This document shows, in pieces, positions 8,871 to 17,784 of a stretch of 64,000 bases of DNA. The notes under the pieces are model-generated. The model was given only the letters and a program-made list of their open reading frames with translations, was not told where the DNA came from and did no database searches. Source of the stretch: GCA-2862585 sp049890295 (GTDB lineage: Bacteria > Bacteroidota > Bacteroidia > Flavobacteriales > UBA7312); the NCBI GenBank assembly GCA_049890295.1, contig JBMHBP010000009.1:62001-126000 (forward strand), read 5' to 3'. A program made the position numbers and the translations under genes. The stretch's first letter is position 1; every line of letters begins with the position of its first letter.

Positions 8871-9658
8871 TATTGAAACTTTTGAAGTTGTTTTAGTGTT
8901 TTGTCGTAAATATTTTGTGCGTCATTTAACAACTTTTCATTTGTATTGTTGTTTTTAAAGTAATTAAATGCGGCAATTGTATTGTTAAATCTTTCCTCTT
9001 TTTTGCTTTGTATACTATTTATAGCCAGTTGATAGTTAGATTGCAAAATTAAATATAATATTTCTTGTTGATTTTCAATGGTTGGATAATCAATGATTAA
9101 ATTATTTAAAGCGGTTATAGCAGCCTTATAATCTTCAATATCATGGTATAACTTAGCTATTTTAAAAGCTTTTACATGAACTTTTACAGTGAGATTATCT
9201 ATCAATTCATTACATTCACTAACACGCTTACTTTCGGGGTATCTATCTATAAATGACTGAAGTTCACTAATAGCTTTGAGCGTATTAGTCTTGTCTAATG
9301 TTGAAGATGGAGACTCCAAATAATAACAATAAGCGGACATAAAAGAAAGTTCTTCAACATGCTTACTGTTTGGATAAGTTAGGGTGAATATTTTAAAATA
9401 ATAACTAGCAAGCATATTTGCTCCCAGACCGTAATGTGTATAGGCTAAAAGATAATCAACTTCTTCTGCTCTATTAGTACCCTTATATAGTAAATGTAAT
9501 TCATCTAGTAGAGGAAGTGCTTTAAAATACTCTGTATCATCGTAGTATTTCTTAGCCATTTCGTACTTCAATTCTACATCGTTACTTTTAAGTACTTTTT
9601 GATAACCACTACAAGATAAAAGTAGAGTTAGCGAACATATGTAAAATAATACTCTCAT
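8870..9658 (-). CDS. bamD: Outer membrane protein assembly factor BamD (lipoprotein)
   Basis: TPR lipoprotein of the BAM complex that folds beta-barrels into the outer membrane. The 262 residues start with a lipoprotein signal peptide ending in the lipobox LLSC, with Cys16 as the predicted lipidated residue. Five TPR-like helical repeats follow (for example MAKKYYDDTEYFKALPLLDE and IAKLYHDIEDYKAAITALNN). The family's FTLTYPNSKHVEELSFM segment is present. It heads the leftward bamD-rpoZ-coaBC-DUF4835-recN run and has its own -7 box 12 bases upstream of ATG. Confidence 0.93.
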   Translation of the reverse strand: MRVLFYICSLTLLLSCSGYQKVLKSNDVELKYEMAKKYYDDTEYFKALPLLDELHLLYKGTNRAEEVDYLLAYTHYGLGANMLASYYFKIFTLTYPNSKHVEELSFMSAYCYYLESPSSTLDKTNTLKAISELQSFIDRYPESKRVSECNELIDNLTVKVHVKAFKIAKLYHDIEDYKAAITALNNLIIDYPTIENQQEILYLILQSNYQLAINSIQSKKEERFNNTIAAFNYFKNNNTNEKLLNDAQNIYDKTLKQLQKFQ

Positions 9659-9669
9659 TGTTGCGATTG

Positions 9670-9677
9670 CAAAGATA
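9670..9677 (-). promoter_or_regulatory. -7 box of the bamD operon promoter
   Basis: It reads TATCTTTG on the minus strand, an exact TAnnTTTG match, 11 bases before the bamD ATG. The predicted leader is about six nucleotides, and no ribosome-binding site is visible. Confidence 0.6.
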
Positions 9678-9783
9678 GTAATTGGAACGAATTTTAAAAC
9701 ACTTTAGTGAGCTTATTAAAAAATATATTCTTGTTAAATATGTACTAAATTACTAATTTAGCAAACTTAATTTTAATTAGTAG

Positions 9784-11025
9784 ATGGATCTTTTCGAAAA
9801 GATAAAAAACAATAGAGGACCTCTAGGTCAACATGCAAAAAACGCACATGGTTATTTTACTTTCCCTAAGTTAGAAGGTGAAATTTCTAACAAGATGATA
9901 TTTAGAGGCAAGGAAGTTTTAGTTTGGAGTATCAACAACTATATTGGTCTATCTAACGAACCAGAAGTCAGAGAAGCAGACATGAAAGCTGCTGAAGACT
10001 GGGGCTTTGGTTATCCAATGGGATCAAGAATGATGTCTGGAAACACTAATCATCACGAAAAGTTGGAAAATATGTTATCTACCTTTATGCAAAAAGAAGA
10101 TACTATACTTTTGAACTTTGGTTATCAAGGAATGGCCTCTTCTATTGACGCTCTTGTCGATCGAAAAGATGTTATTGTTTATGATAGTGAGTGTCATGCT
10201 TGTATCATTGATGGTGTACGCTTACATCAAGGTAAACGCTTTGTTTTTCCTCATAACAATATCGAAAATTTCCAAAAGCAATTGGAAAGAGCTCAAAAAA
10301 TTGTTGATGAAACTGGCGGTGGTATTTTAGTTATTACCGAAGGTGTTTTTGGGATGTCTGGAGATCTGGGAAAAATTAATGAAATTTCTAAATTAAAAGA
10401 AAAATATCAATTCCGATTGTTCGTAGACGATGCTCATGGTTTTGGCACCATGGGTAAGACTGGCTTTGGTACTGGAGAGCATTTAGATTGTCATAAAGAT
10501 ATTGATGTCTATTTCGGTACTTTTGCCAAATCAATGGCTACAATTGGAGCTTTCATATCATCCACTGAAGACGTTGTTGAGTATTTGAGATACAATATGC
10601 GATCTCAAATTTTTGCTAAATCCCTTCCAATGCCGATTGTTGTTGGGGCTATTAAGCGTTTGGAACTTTTACAAAGTAAACCGGATTTAAAAAATAAACT
10701 TTGGGAAATTGCCACTCACCTTCAGTCTGGACTTCGTGAAGCCGGATTTAGTCTGGGAAACACCCAATCTGCTGTCACACCAGTTTACCTAAGTGGGGGT
10801 GTTGGTGAAGCCACTAATTTAACTTTAGATTTAAGAGAAAATTATGGTATATTTTGTTCAATAGTAACCTACCCAGTCGTACCAAAAGGGGTTATTTTAC
10901 TCAGATTGATTCCTACAGCGGTGCACACACTAGAGGATGTTAAATATACTATTGATTCGTTTTCTGCCATAAAAGATAAATTAGCTAATGGCGAATATAT
11001 TTCTGAAGAATTGGCTAGTTTTTAA
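9784..11025 (+). CDS. Alpha-oxoamine synthase family, PLP-dependent (serine palmitoyltransferase / cysteate acyltransferase / KBL-like)
   Basis: A fold-type I PLP enzyme that condenses an amino acid with an acyl thioester and loses CO2. The 413 residues show the family's marks: the substrate loop GYPMGSRMMSGNTNHHEKLE, the VDDAHGFGTMGKTGFG segment with the PLP-binding Asp and His, and the PLP lysine K249 in FGTFAKSMATIGAF. Candidate roles are serine palmitoyltransferase (sphingolipids), the cysteate acyltransferase of capnine sulfonolipid synthesis, or 2-amino-3-ketobutyrate CoA ligase. An extended N-terminus and the absence of a threonine dehydrogenase gene nearby make the last less likely. 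The gene stands alone, and its 3' end overlaps convergent dapA by 11 bases. Confidence 0.85.
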   Translation: MDLFEKIKNNRGPLGQHAKNAHGYFTFPKLEGEISNKMIFRGKEVLVWSINNYIGLSNEPEVREADMKAAEDWGFGYPMGSRMMSGNTNHHEKLENMLSTFMQKEDTILLNFGYQGMASSIDALVDRKDVIVYDSECHACIIDGVRLHQGKRFVFPHNNIENFQKQLERAQKIVDETGGGILVITEGVFGMSGDLGKINEISKLKEKYQFRLFVDDAHGFGTMGKTGFGTGEHLDCHKDIDVYFGTFAKSMATIGAFISSTEDVVEYLRYNMRSQIFAKSLPMPIVVGAIKRLELLQSKPDLKNKLWEIATHLQSGLREAGFSLGNTQSAVTPVYLSGGVGEATNLTLDLRENYGIFCSIVTYPVVPKGVILLRLIPTAVHTLEDVKYTIDSFSAIKDKLANGEYISEELASF

Positions 11026-11899
11026 ATTTTTCCAGGTGATTACTTAGTTTATCTTCTAATAACTTTGATCCCTTGACTAAGGGTAATCTTACTTCGTCGC
11101 TCGTAACGTTTAATAACATCAATAATTTTTTAACTCCTACAGGGTTACCCTCTTCAAATAAGGGACTTACGAAAGGTAACAGATCATAATGAAGTTGATT
11201 GGCATTAATAATATCGTTCATTAATGCAAATTTGACCATGCTAGAAAACTCTTTTGGTATAGCTTGACCAAGTACTGAAATAACCCCTTTTCCTCCCATT
11301 AAAATAATAGGTAGTGTTAGTTCATCATCTCCTGATAAAACCAAAAATTCGGCTGGCTTATTAGCATTGATACTCATAATTTGACTCAAATCACCACTAG
11401 CTTCTTTAATAGCTATAATATTATCAAAATCGTGGGCTAATCTCAAGGTAGTTTCAGCAGTCATGTTACTGGCTGTTCTTCCAGGAACATTGTAAAGTAT
11501 TAGTGGTAGTGGGGAAGCAGATGATATGGCCTTAAAATGTTGATATATCCCTTCTTGAGTAGGTTTGTTGTATGATGGAGAAACCGACAATATAGCATCT
11601 ACTCCACTCAAGTCAAAGGTGTTGAAACTACTGATTACTGAATGCGTGTTATTACTGCCAATTCCTAAAATAATTGGCAATCGCTTAGCATTAATTTTTT
11701 TAATGTGTTCTAAAACTTGCTTTTTTTCTTCCTGCGATAGTGTCGCACTTTCGCCCGTTGTACCCATAACAACTAAAAAGTCAACACCACCATCAATACA
11801 GTGTTCTACTAAATTTGAAAGTCCAACAAAATCAATTGATAAATCAGAATTGAATGGGGTAACTAAGGCTACGCCAGTTCCTTGTAATTTATGATGCAT
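11015..11899 (-). CDS. dapA: 4-hydroxy-tetrahydrodipicolinate synthase
   Basis: Condenses pyruvate with aspartate semialdehyde, the first committed step of the diaminopimelate/lysine pathway. The 294-residue TIM barrel shows TTGESATLSQEEK near residue 47, the catalytic tyrosine strand LILYNVPGRTASNM, and the Schiff-base lysine K165 in IAIKEASGD. The GKGVISVLGQAIP strand closes the barrel. It is translated after a DUF6913-type gene with an 11-base overlap, downstream of ligA. dapF lies elsewhere in this window, so the organism probably makes its own meso-DAP. Confidence 0.96.
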   Translation of the reverse strand: MHHKLQGTGVALVTPFNSDLSIDFVGLSNLVEHCIDGGVDFLVVMGTTGESATLSQEEKKQVLEHIKKINAKRLPIILGIGSNNTHSVISSFNTFDLSGVDAILSVSPSYNKPTQEGIYQHFKAISSASPLPLILYNVPGRTASNMTAETTLRLAHDFDNIIAIKEASGDLSQIMSINANKPAEFLVLSGDDELTLPIILMGGKGVISVLGQAIPKEFSSMVKFALMNDIINANQLHYDLLPFVSPLFEEGNPVGVKKLLMLLNVTSDEVRLPLVKGSKLLEDKLSNHLEKFKN

Positions 11900-12446
11900 T
11901 TTTTTGATTTATTAGGTTCAAATAGTGTTTCACTTCATTAATTAGAGCTGATAATGTATCTTGTTTTACATCAATCATCATATCATAAATCGATAAATCT
12001 TGTTCGTATTTACCAACTTTAAATTTAGCTTTTGATCCGCCTGCAAGGTATTTTACTGGCACGCAGTTACTGGTGCAAAGATTAATTAGGATATCGTAAT
12101 CTTTTTCCAAGAAATTTTTGATAATATAATTTTGAGGTTTGTAATACCAGTTCAAATCTTTCAAAAAGAAAAAATCAAATTGAAGCATAGGCATGTGATG
12201 GTGTGTCAGTTCATTCTTATTAACAAATCCTAGGGCTTTAACTTCCTTTTTTCTTTGAAATAATTCATTTGCAAATTCACTAACTAGCATCATATCGTCA
12301 ATGTCAGTAGCATCGTACAATATTCCTATTGATCGAGCGGTGTTGAAATTGTGTACCTGTCGCAAACGATTGTTATGTTTTAAATCACGCTTAAACACGA
12401 AATCACCCACTTTTTGCTTTATATTTTCGATGAACTGAATATGCAT
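11889..12446 (-). CDS. DUF6913-type conserved hypothetical protein
   Basis: A 185-residue soluble protein of unknown function, conserved in Flavobacteriia between ligA and dapA. The name DUF6913 is from memory of that context and was not searched. Visible features are a basic N-terminal helix (residues 1-35), a strand ARSIGILYDATDIDDMMLVSEFA, a LINLCTSNCVPVKYLAGGSKAKFKVG segment with two cysteines, and a C-terminal helix. It has no signal peptide or membrane segment. Its start overlaps the last base of ligA and its end overlaps dapA by 11 bases, so translation of the three genes is probably coupled. Confidence 0.75.
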   Translation of the reverse strand: MHIQFIENIKQKVGDFVFKRDLKHNNRLRQVHNFNTARSIGILYDATDIDDMMLVSEFANELFQRKKEVKALGFVNKNELTHHHMPMLQFDFFFLKDLNWYYKPQNYIIKNFLEKDYDILINLCTSNCVPVKYLAGGSKAKFKVGKYEQDLSIYDMMIDVKQDTLSALINEVKHYLNLINQKNAS

Positions 12447-14437
12447 TAACTTATTGTTTTAACAAATTCTTCTTCAGTTAGTAGAGGAATATTTAAAGAT
12501 TCTGCTTTTTGTAATTTACTTGGCCCCATATTTCTGCCCGCCACGACAAAGGTAGTTTTTTTAGAAATTGAACTAACATTTTTTCCGCCATGTTGTTCAA
12601 TCATTTTTTTAAGCTCATCCCTAGAAAAGCTTTCAAATACTCCAGATACTACTATTGACTTTCCTACTAACTTATCTGAGATGGGTTTACTATTTTCGTC
12701 AATTTCGAAAGATAAACCAGCCATTTTTAGTCTTTCAATTAATTGAATATTTGCAGGATTTTCAAAATAACTTTTTACACTCTCGGCTATTTTTTCACCT
12801 ATTTCGTTAACATTTTCCAATTGTTCTTTTGACGCCATCATAATATGATCAATGTTATGAAATTCTTTGACTAAAACTTTTGACACTGTCTCACCCACAA
12901 AGCGAATTCCTAGTCCGAAAAGCAGGCTTTCAAATGGTACTTTTTTAGAATCTTTCAGTCCCATCAAGATGTTAGTGGCCCATTTTTCTCCTTCTTTCTT
13001 AAATGGAAGGAGTTGCTCTTTTTTTAAAGTATAAAGATCGGCTATGGTAGTGACTAATCCATTGCTATATAATAACTCTATCGTTTCGGGTCCAATACTA
13101 TCGATGTCCATAGCTTTTTTACTCACAAAATGCTCAAACTTGCCCTTTATTTGCGGCGGGCATCCCATCTCATTTGGGCAGTAATGTTTAGCATCGCCAT
13201 CATTTCTTTGTAGTTCGGTTTGACATTCTGGACAGTGGGTAATGTAAATGGTAGGTTGAGAAAACAACTCTCGGTTTTTTACTTCTACTGCTACTATTTT
13301 AGGGATTATCTCCCCTCCCTTTTCAACAAAAACGGTATCACCAACCCTAATATCTAATTTAAGAATTTGATCCTCGTTATGCAGTGAAGCTCGTTTGACC
13401 GTTGTTCCGGCTAAAAGTACAGGCTCTAAATTGGCGACCGGCGTAATTGCTCCTGTTCTTCCAACTTGATAGCTTATCTCGTTAAGTGTTGTGCTAACTT
13501 GCTCTGCTTTGAATTTGTATGCAATGGCCCATCTGGGACTTTTAGAAGTAAAACCCATTTGATCTTGAAGCTGCAGGTCATTTACCTTAATTACAATTCC
13601 ATCTATATCGAATGGCAAATGATGTCTCTTAACATCCCATTGATCAACGAATCCTACGACTTGATCAACAGTTGAACATAAGGCAATCTCGTGTGGTATT
13701 TTGAAACCCCAACTTTTGGCAGCCTTCAAATTTTCAATATGTTTTTTACTTGGCAAATTGTCACCTAGTAAATAATATAAATAACAATCTAAAGGACGCT
13801 TGGCCACTTCTTTGCTATCTTGCATTTTCAAACTTCCTGATGCTGCATTTCTGGGATTGGCAAAGGGCTCTAAACCCTGCGATTGACGAATATCATTTAT
13901 GGCTTCAAACCCTTGATGTCTCATGAATATTTCTCCCCTTATTTCGAATCGATTGGGAAAGTCGCCACTAAGCTTTAACGGTATACTATTGATAGTTTTT
14001 ACATTTGCCGTGACATCATCGCCTTTTAACCCATTTCCTCGAGTCAATGCTTGTACTAAAAGACCATCTTCATAAGTCAAACTGATAGAAACACCATCGT
14101 ATTTAAGCTCACAAACGTATTCTATATCTGTTTCTACTAATTTCGTAATACGCTTATCAAACTCATGTAGCTCCTCAGCTGAGTAGGTATTACCCAATGA
14201 TAACATTCTATATCGATGAGCAACGGTCTTGAAGGATTTTATCAACTCCCCACCTACTCGTTGACTCGGCGAATTGACATCATATAAACTGGGGTGCTTT
14301 TGCTCAAGAAGGATAAGTTCTTCAAGTAGCTTATCAAATTCAAAATCGCTAATTGTAGGCTTGTCCAATACATAATAATTATGATTATGATGCCTGAGTG
14401 TGTCTCTTAAAAATTGAATGCGATTACTATCCTCCAT
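12446..14437 (-). CDS. ligA: NAD-dependent DNA ligase LigA
   Basis: Seals nicks in duplex DNA using NAD+, and is essential for Okazaki fragment joining. The 663 residues follow the standard order: Ia domain (about 1-65), adenylation domain with the catalytic lysine K112 in ELKYDGVS, an OB fold near residues 310-390 (AYKFKAEQVST, then KRASLHNEDQI), and a Cys4 zinc finger (CPECQTELQRND, then HYCPNEMGCP). HhH repeats (about 430-580) are followed by a C-terminal BRCT domain (SDKLVGKSIVVSGVFESFSR). Length is normal. It is 12 bases downstream of prmC on the same strand. Confidence 0.97.
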   Translation of the reverse strand: MEDSNRIQFLRDTLRHHNHNYYVLDKPTISDFEFDKLLEELILLEQKHPSLYDVNSPSQRVGGELIKSFKTVAHRYRMLSLGNTYSAEELHEFDKRITKLVETDIEYVCELKYDGVSISLTYEDGLLVQALTRGNGLKGDDVTANVKTINSIPLKLSGDFPNRFEIRGEIFMRHQGFEAINDIRQSQGLEPFANPRNAASGSLKMQDSKEVAKRPLDCYLYYLLGDNLPSKKHIENLKAAKSWGFKIPHEIALCSTVDQVVGFVDQWDVKRHHLPFDIDGIVIKVNDLQLQDQMGFTSKSPRWAIAYKFKAEQVSTTLNEISYQVGRTGAITPVANLEPVLLAGTTVKRASLHNEDQILKLDIRVGDTVFVEKGGEIIPKIVAVEVKNRELFSQPTIYITHCPECQTELQRNDGDAKHYCPNEMGCPPQIKGKFEHFVSKKAMDIDSIGPETIELLYSNGLVTTIADLYTLKKEQLLPFKKEGEKWATNILMGLKDSKKVPFESLLFGLGIRFVGETVSKVLVKEFHNIDHIMMASKEQLENVNEIGEKIAESVKSYFENPANIQLIERLKMAGLSFEIDENSKPISDKLVGKSIVVSGVFESFSRDELKKMIEQHGGKNVSSISKKTTFVVAGRNMGPSKLQKAESLNIPLLTEEEFVKTIS

Positions 14438-14449
14438 TTAGACCGAAAT

Positions 14450-15289
14450 TTACAATTTCTTTTGAGCTTTTACCATTCTATTTTTACCTTGCATATCCCT
14501 TTTTATCAAGACTTTTGAAAATCCATAATTCTCTAGTAAAATTTGAATTTCTGCAGCTTTTTGTTCATTAATTTCTAAAAAAATAAAACCACCGTTATTA
14601 AGTTTTTCATGAGAAAACTCACAAATACGTTTATAATATAATAAGGCATCCGAATCGTCCACAAATAGTGCCAAATGAGGTTCATATTTTAGGACATTAG
14701 ATTTCATGTATTCTTTTTCTTTATGAAGAACATAAGGCGGATTACTTACGATTATGTCATATGTTTCGTCATTATCAAAAGAATCAAAAATATCATGCTC
14801 ATAAAGAGTGACATTAACATTATTTTTAGCTGAATTTAAATGAGCTATTTGCAAAGCTTGTTTGCTGATGTCAAGTGCTGATATGTTTGCTGTTGTATGC
14901 TTAGCCAAAGCCACTGCAATACAACCACTACCAGTTCCAATGTCTAGTACAGTTTTAAAATTTTCTTCTAACACCCACTGAACTAATTCTTCAGTTTCTG
15001 GCCTTGGGATTAAACAGTATGGACTAATGGTTAATTCAAGACCATAAAAATGTGTTTTTTCGGTGATATATTGAATGGGTTCATGAAAACTAAGTCTTCT
15101 AACTATCTCTTTAATATCTGTTTTTTCACCATTTGTAAGACATCTATCCACATTCAAAAGCCATTCCGAACGGCTCAATCCCATTACATGATCAATAGTC
15201 CAAAAAGCTAGACTTTCTAGTTCATCTTTTGGATAGAGATCTGACAGTTTTGATTTGAAATAAGATAAAATATCGGTTGACATTTTCAT
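14450..15289 (-). CDS. prmC: Peptide chain release factor N5-glutamine methyltransferase
   Basis: Methylates the GGQ glutamine of RF1/RF2 with S-adenosylmethionine. The 279 residues contain an N-terminal helical domain and a Rossmann methyltransferase domain. The SAM motif is VLDIGTGSGCIAVALAKH and the catalytic NPPY motif is in DIIVSNPPYVLHKEKEY. Two start codons are possible, at 15289 and six bases inside. The first is listed because a degenerate -7 box ends five bases before it. It is divergent from ribD with only 28 bp between the chosen starts. Confidence 0.94.
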   Translation of the reverse strand: MKMSTDILSYFKSKLSDLYPKDELESLAFWTIDHVMGLSRSEWLLNVDRCLTNGEKTDIKEIVRRLSFHEPIQYITEKTHFYGLELTISPYCLIPRPETEELVQWVLEENFKTVLDIGTGSGCIAVALAKHTTANISALDISKQALQIAHLNSAKNNVNVTLYEHDIFDSFDNDETYDIIVSNPPYVLHKEKEYMKSNVLKYEPHLALFVDDSDALLYYKRICEFSHEKLNNGGFIFLEINEQKAAEIQILLENYGFSKVLIKRDMQGKNRMVKAQKKL

Positions 15290-15293
15290 CCAG

Positions 15294-15301
15294 CCAATTT
15301 A
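15294..15301 (-). promoter_or_regulatory. Degenerate -7 box of prmC
   Basis: TAAATTGG on the minus strand, one mismatch to TAnnTTTG, ends five bases before the prmC ATG. If used, the transcript would start at or next to the start codon. It lies two bases from the ribD box on the other strand. Confidence 0.35.
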
Positions 15302-15303
15302 AC

Positions 15304-15311
15304 TATTTTTG
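15304..15311 (+). promoter_or_regulatory. -7 box of ribD
   Basis: TATTTTTG matches TAnnTTTG exactly, and the ribD ATG begins seven bases after its final G, predicting a leaderless or nearly leaderless mRNA. An upstream TTG at 15277-15279 is a possible -33 element with a 24-bp spacer, slightly long. Confidence 0.6.
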
Positions 15312-15317
15312 TGGGTG

Positions 15318-16334
15318 ATGACGGACCAAACATACATGAATTTATGCATTGAATTAGCCAAAAAGGGCCTTCCTGAGGCCTTTCCAAATCCATTGGTTGG
15401 TTGTGTGATTGTACATGATGATATAATCATTGGCCAAGGTTATCATAAACAGTATGGTCAAGCCCATGCCGAAGTCAACGCTATAAATAGTGTTAGTGAC
15501 AAGTCTTTATTAGCTCAATCCACTCTGTATGTGTCATTAGAACCATGTGCTCATCAAGGTAAAACACCTCCTTGTGTTGATTTAATTATTAAACATCAAA
15601 TACCAAAAGTTGTCATTGGTAGTTTGGATACGTACTCAAAAGTCAATGGTTTAGGTATACAACGATTAAAAAAAGCTGGTATTGAAGTTATCACATCGGT
15701 TTTGGAAACTAACTGTCGACTGTTGAACAAACGATTTTTTACATTTCACGAGAAAAAAAGACCATTTATTCTTTTAAAATGGGCAAAATCGGCAGATGGC
15801 TATTTAGCACCATTAAATCAAAATAAGCCCTTTTGGTTGACCGGTACTGATTCTAAAAAACTAGTTCATCAATGGCGCAGTGAAGAAAGTGCTATTCTAG
15901 TCGGAAAAAATACGGTATTAAAAGATAATCCTTTATTAACAACTAGAGAAGTAAATGGTCATAATCCCATTCGTCTGGTAATTGATAAGAAATGTTCTTT
16001 GGATAAAAATCAATTTGCTATTTTTAATAAAGAAGCAAAAACTTTTGTTATCAACGATTCACTAGAAAACGATACGCATATTAAAGTGAATTTTTCTTAT
16101 TTTATTGACTCATTGATGAGTGAACTACATAAACGAAATATTCAATCGGTCTTGGTGGAAGGCGGAGCACATACGCTTCAATTTTTTATTGAAACCAATT
16201 GTTGGGACGAAGCCAGGGTATTTACCTCTACAAAAAGTTTAGAACAAGGACTCCAATCGCCTGTATTTGAATATTCTACTACAAAATCAAAACGCATGAA
16301 TGAAGATATGCTTCATTATTTTTATAATCTATGA
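15318..16334 (+). CDS. ribD: Bifunctional riboflavin biosynthesis protein RibD (deaminase/reductase)
   Basis: Deaminates the pyrimidine intermediate of riboflavin synthesis and then reduces its ribosyl chain. The deaminase domain is N-terminal with zinc ligands in HAEVNAI and PCAHQGKTPPC. The reductase domain starts near residue 145 (RPFILLKWAKSADGYLA) and holds ILVGKNTVLKDNPLLTTR and VLVEGGAHTLQFF. The ATG at 15318 is preferred over an in-frame TTG at 15309, because that TTG lies inside the -7 box. Its TGA overlaps the next ATG by four bases. Confidence 0.95.
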   Translation: MTDQTYMNLCIELAKKGLPEAFPNPLVGCVIVHDDIIIGQGYHKQYGQAHAEVNAINSVSDKSLLAQSTLYVSLEPCAHQGKTPPCVDLIIKHQIPKVVIGSLDTYSKVNGLGIQRLKKAGIEVITSVLETNCRLLNKRFFTFHEKKRPFILLKWAKSADGYLAPLNQNKPFWLTGTDSKKLVHQWRSEESAILVGKNTVLKDNPLLTTREVNGHNPIRLVIDKKCSLDKNQFAIFNKEAKTFVINDSLENDTHIKVNFSYFIDSLMSELHKRNIQSVLVEGGAHTLQFFIETNCWDEARVFTSTKSLEQGLQSPVFEYSTTKSKRMNEDMLHYFYNL

Positions 16335-17170
16335 TTGACCTTAGCTTATCTATACTGTTCACTATTTTATTATTCTTATTCTTCAAAGAGTTTGATAAAA
16401 GACAAATAAACACCTTACAAGCTATTACCTTTAACTATCTCAGTGCTGGATTGTTATCATTATCCTTTGGAAACAGTGGTTATAATTATGAAAATATTAT
16501 ACTTTCTGATTGGATCCTACCCACCTTTATATTAGGAATTTTTTTTATTGTTATGTTTAATGTCATGGCATTAACCACCCAACGATTAGGAGTTACTATT
16601 GGTTCACTCGCAAGTAAAATGTCATTAATTATTCCTGTTTTGGCTGCTCTACTATTTCAAGGGGATCAGTGGACATTTCTAAAAATTATAGGAATTGTGA
16701 CCGCCATTGTTTCGGTTTACTTAACAATCAAAAAGGACAAAAAACATTCTGGCCCTATTTACTTAGCTATTATCCTATTTGTAGGAGCTGGATTATTAGA
16801 CACCATATTGTCACATATTCAATTTTTATACTTAGATAACCCACAGTCAAAAAATCACTTTACAACCACTGTTTTTTTAGTCGCTTTTGCTACGGGTGTA
16901 TTACTTCTTTTATTCAAAAAGCAAGGCTTAAAAGCAAGAAATGTTGTAGCAGGAATTTTATTGGGTGTACCAAACTATTTCAGTATTTTCTTTGTATTGA
17001 GAAGTTTAGAATCTATGGAATCTAGCTTAGTGTTTCCCATACTTAATATTGGCGTAGTAGTTTTATCGGCTTTGATTGGATGGGCCTACTACAAGGAACA
17101 GTTATCAAAACTTAATTTTTTAGGTGTAGGGTTAGCCATTGTCTCCATTTGTGTTTTATTAATCGCCTGA
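16331..17170 (+). CDS. EamA/DMT-superfamily transporter
   Basis: A 279-residue inner-membrane protein with about ten hydrophobic segments arranged as two EamA-like halves. The first half ends near residue 140 at VYLTIKKDKKHSG, and the second at the C-terminus. The pattern SLASKMSLIIPVLAALLFQGD followed by LKIIGIVTAIVSVYLTI is typical of the first repeat. SLVFPILNIGVVVLSALIG is its counterpart in the second. The substrate cannot be told. It overlaps ribD by four bases and the YigZ gene by one, so it is co-translated in a four-gene rightward run, but no functional link to riboflavin is shown. Confidence 0.85.
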   Translation: MIDLSLSILFTILLFLFFKEFDKRQINTLQAITFNYLSAGLLSLSFGNSGYNYENIILSDWILPTFILGIFFIVMFNVMALTTQRLGVTIGSLASKMSLIIPVLAALLFQGDQWTFLKIIGIVTAIVSVYLTIKKDKKHSGPIYLAIILFVGAGLLDTILSHIQFLYLDNPQSKNHFTTTVFLVAFATGVLLLLFKKQGLKARNVVAGILLGVPNYFSIFFVLRSLESMESSLVFPILNIGVVVLSALIGWAYYKEQLSKLNFLGVGLAIVSICVLLIA

Positions 17171-17784
17171 TGAAATTTGACGATTCATACCAAGAGTTAG
17201 CTGACTCATCAAGGGGACTTTACAAGAACAAGGGTAGTAAGTTTGTGGCTTATGGTTTTCAGATAAAAAGTGAGGAAGATGTAAAACAACGACTTGCTGA
17301 AGTGAAAAAAGAGGAATACACAGCCCGTCACTATTGTTACGCTTATATTTTACATCCAGATCATTCGACTCAACGTGATAGTGACGATGGTGAACCATCC
17401 AATACAGCTGGAAAACCTATTTTAGGACAATTATTATCTAGAAATCTTACTAACACTCTAGTCATTGTTGTTCGTTATTTTGGTGGAATTAAGTTAGGTG
17501 TTGGCGGATTAATAAATGCTTATCGTTCGGCGGCGGCTGATGCATTAGAAAATGGAAAAACCAAGCTATGTTATGTAAAAGATATGTTCAGTGTCCACTT
17601 CAAATACACTGAAATGAATCAAGTCATGAGATTAGTAAAAGAGTACGACTTGGAAGTGATAAGTCAAAAATTTGAATTGGAATGTGTATTAACATTTAGT
17701 ATCAGAAAAAGCCAGTCTGAAAAAATACAAAGTATATTTGCCTTAAACCATTTGATTGAACTGAAATACATTAAAACGATATAA
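17170..17784 (+). CDS. YigZ/IMPACT family protein
   Basis: A 204-residue protein of the YigZ/Impact N-terminal family, related to eukaryotic IMPACT; its bacterial role is not established. Conserved elements are the N-terminal KGSKFVAYGFQIKSEEDV, the family core RDSDDGEPSNTAGKPILGQL, and VVRYFGGIKLGVGGLINAYR. The chosen ATG at 17170 shares its first base with the upstream stop (TGATG). An in-frame TTG seven codons earlier lies inside the transporter gene. It ends in TAATG with the M42 peptidase gene. Confidence 0.93.
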   Translation: MKFDDSYQELADSSRGLYKNKGSKFVAYGFQIKSEEDVKQRLAEVKKEEYTARHYCYAYILHPDHSTQRDSDDGEPSNTAGKPILGQLLSRNLTNTLVIVVRYFGGIKLGVGGLINAYRSAAADALENGKTKLCYVKDMFSVHFKYTEMNQVMRLVKEYDLEVISQKFELECVLTFSIRKSQSEKIQSIFALNHLIELKYIKTI

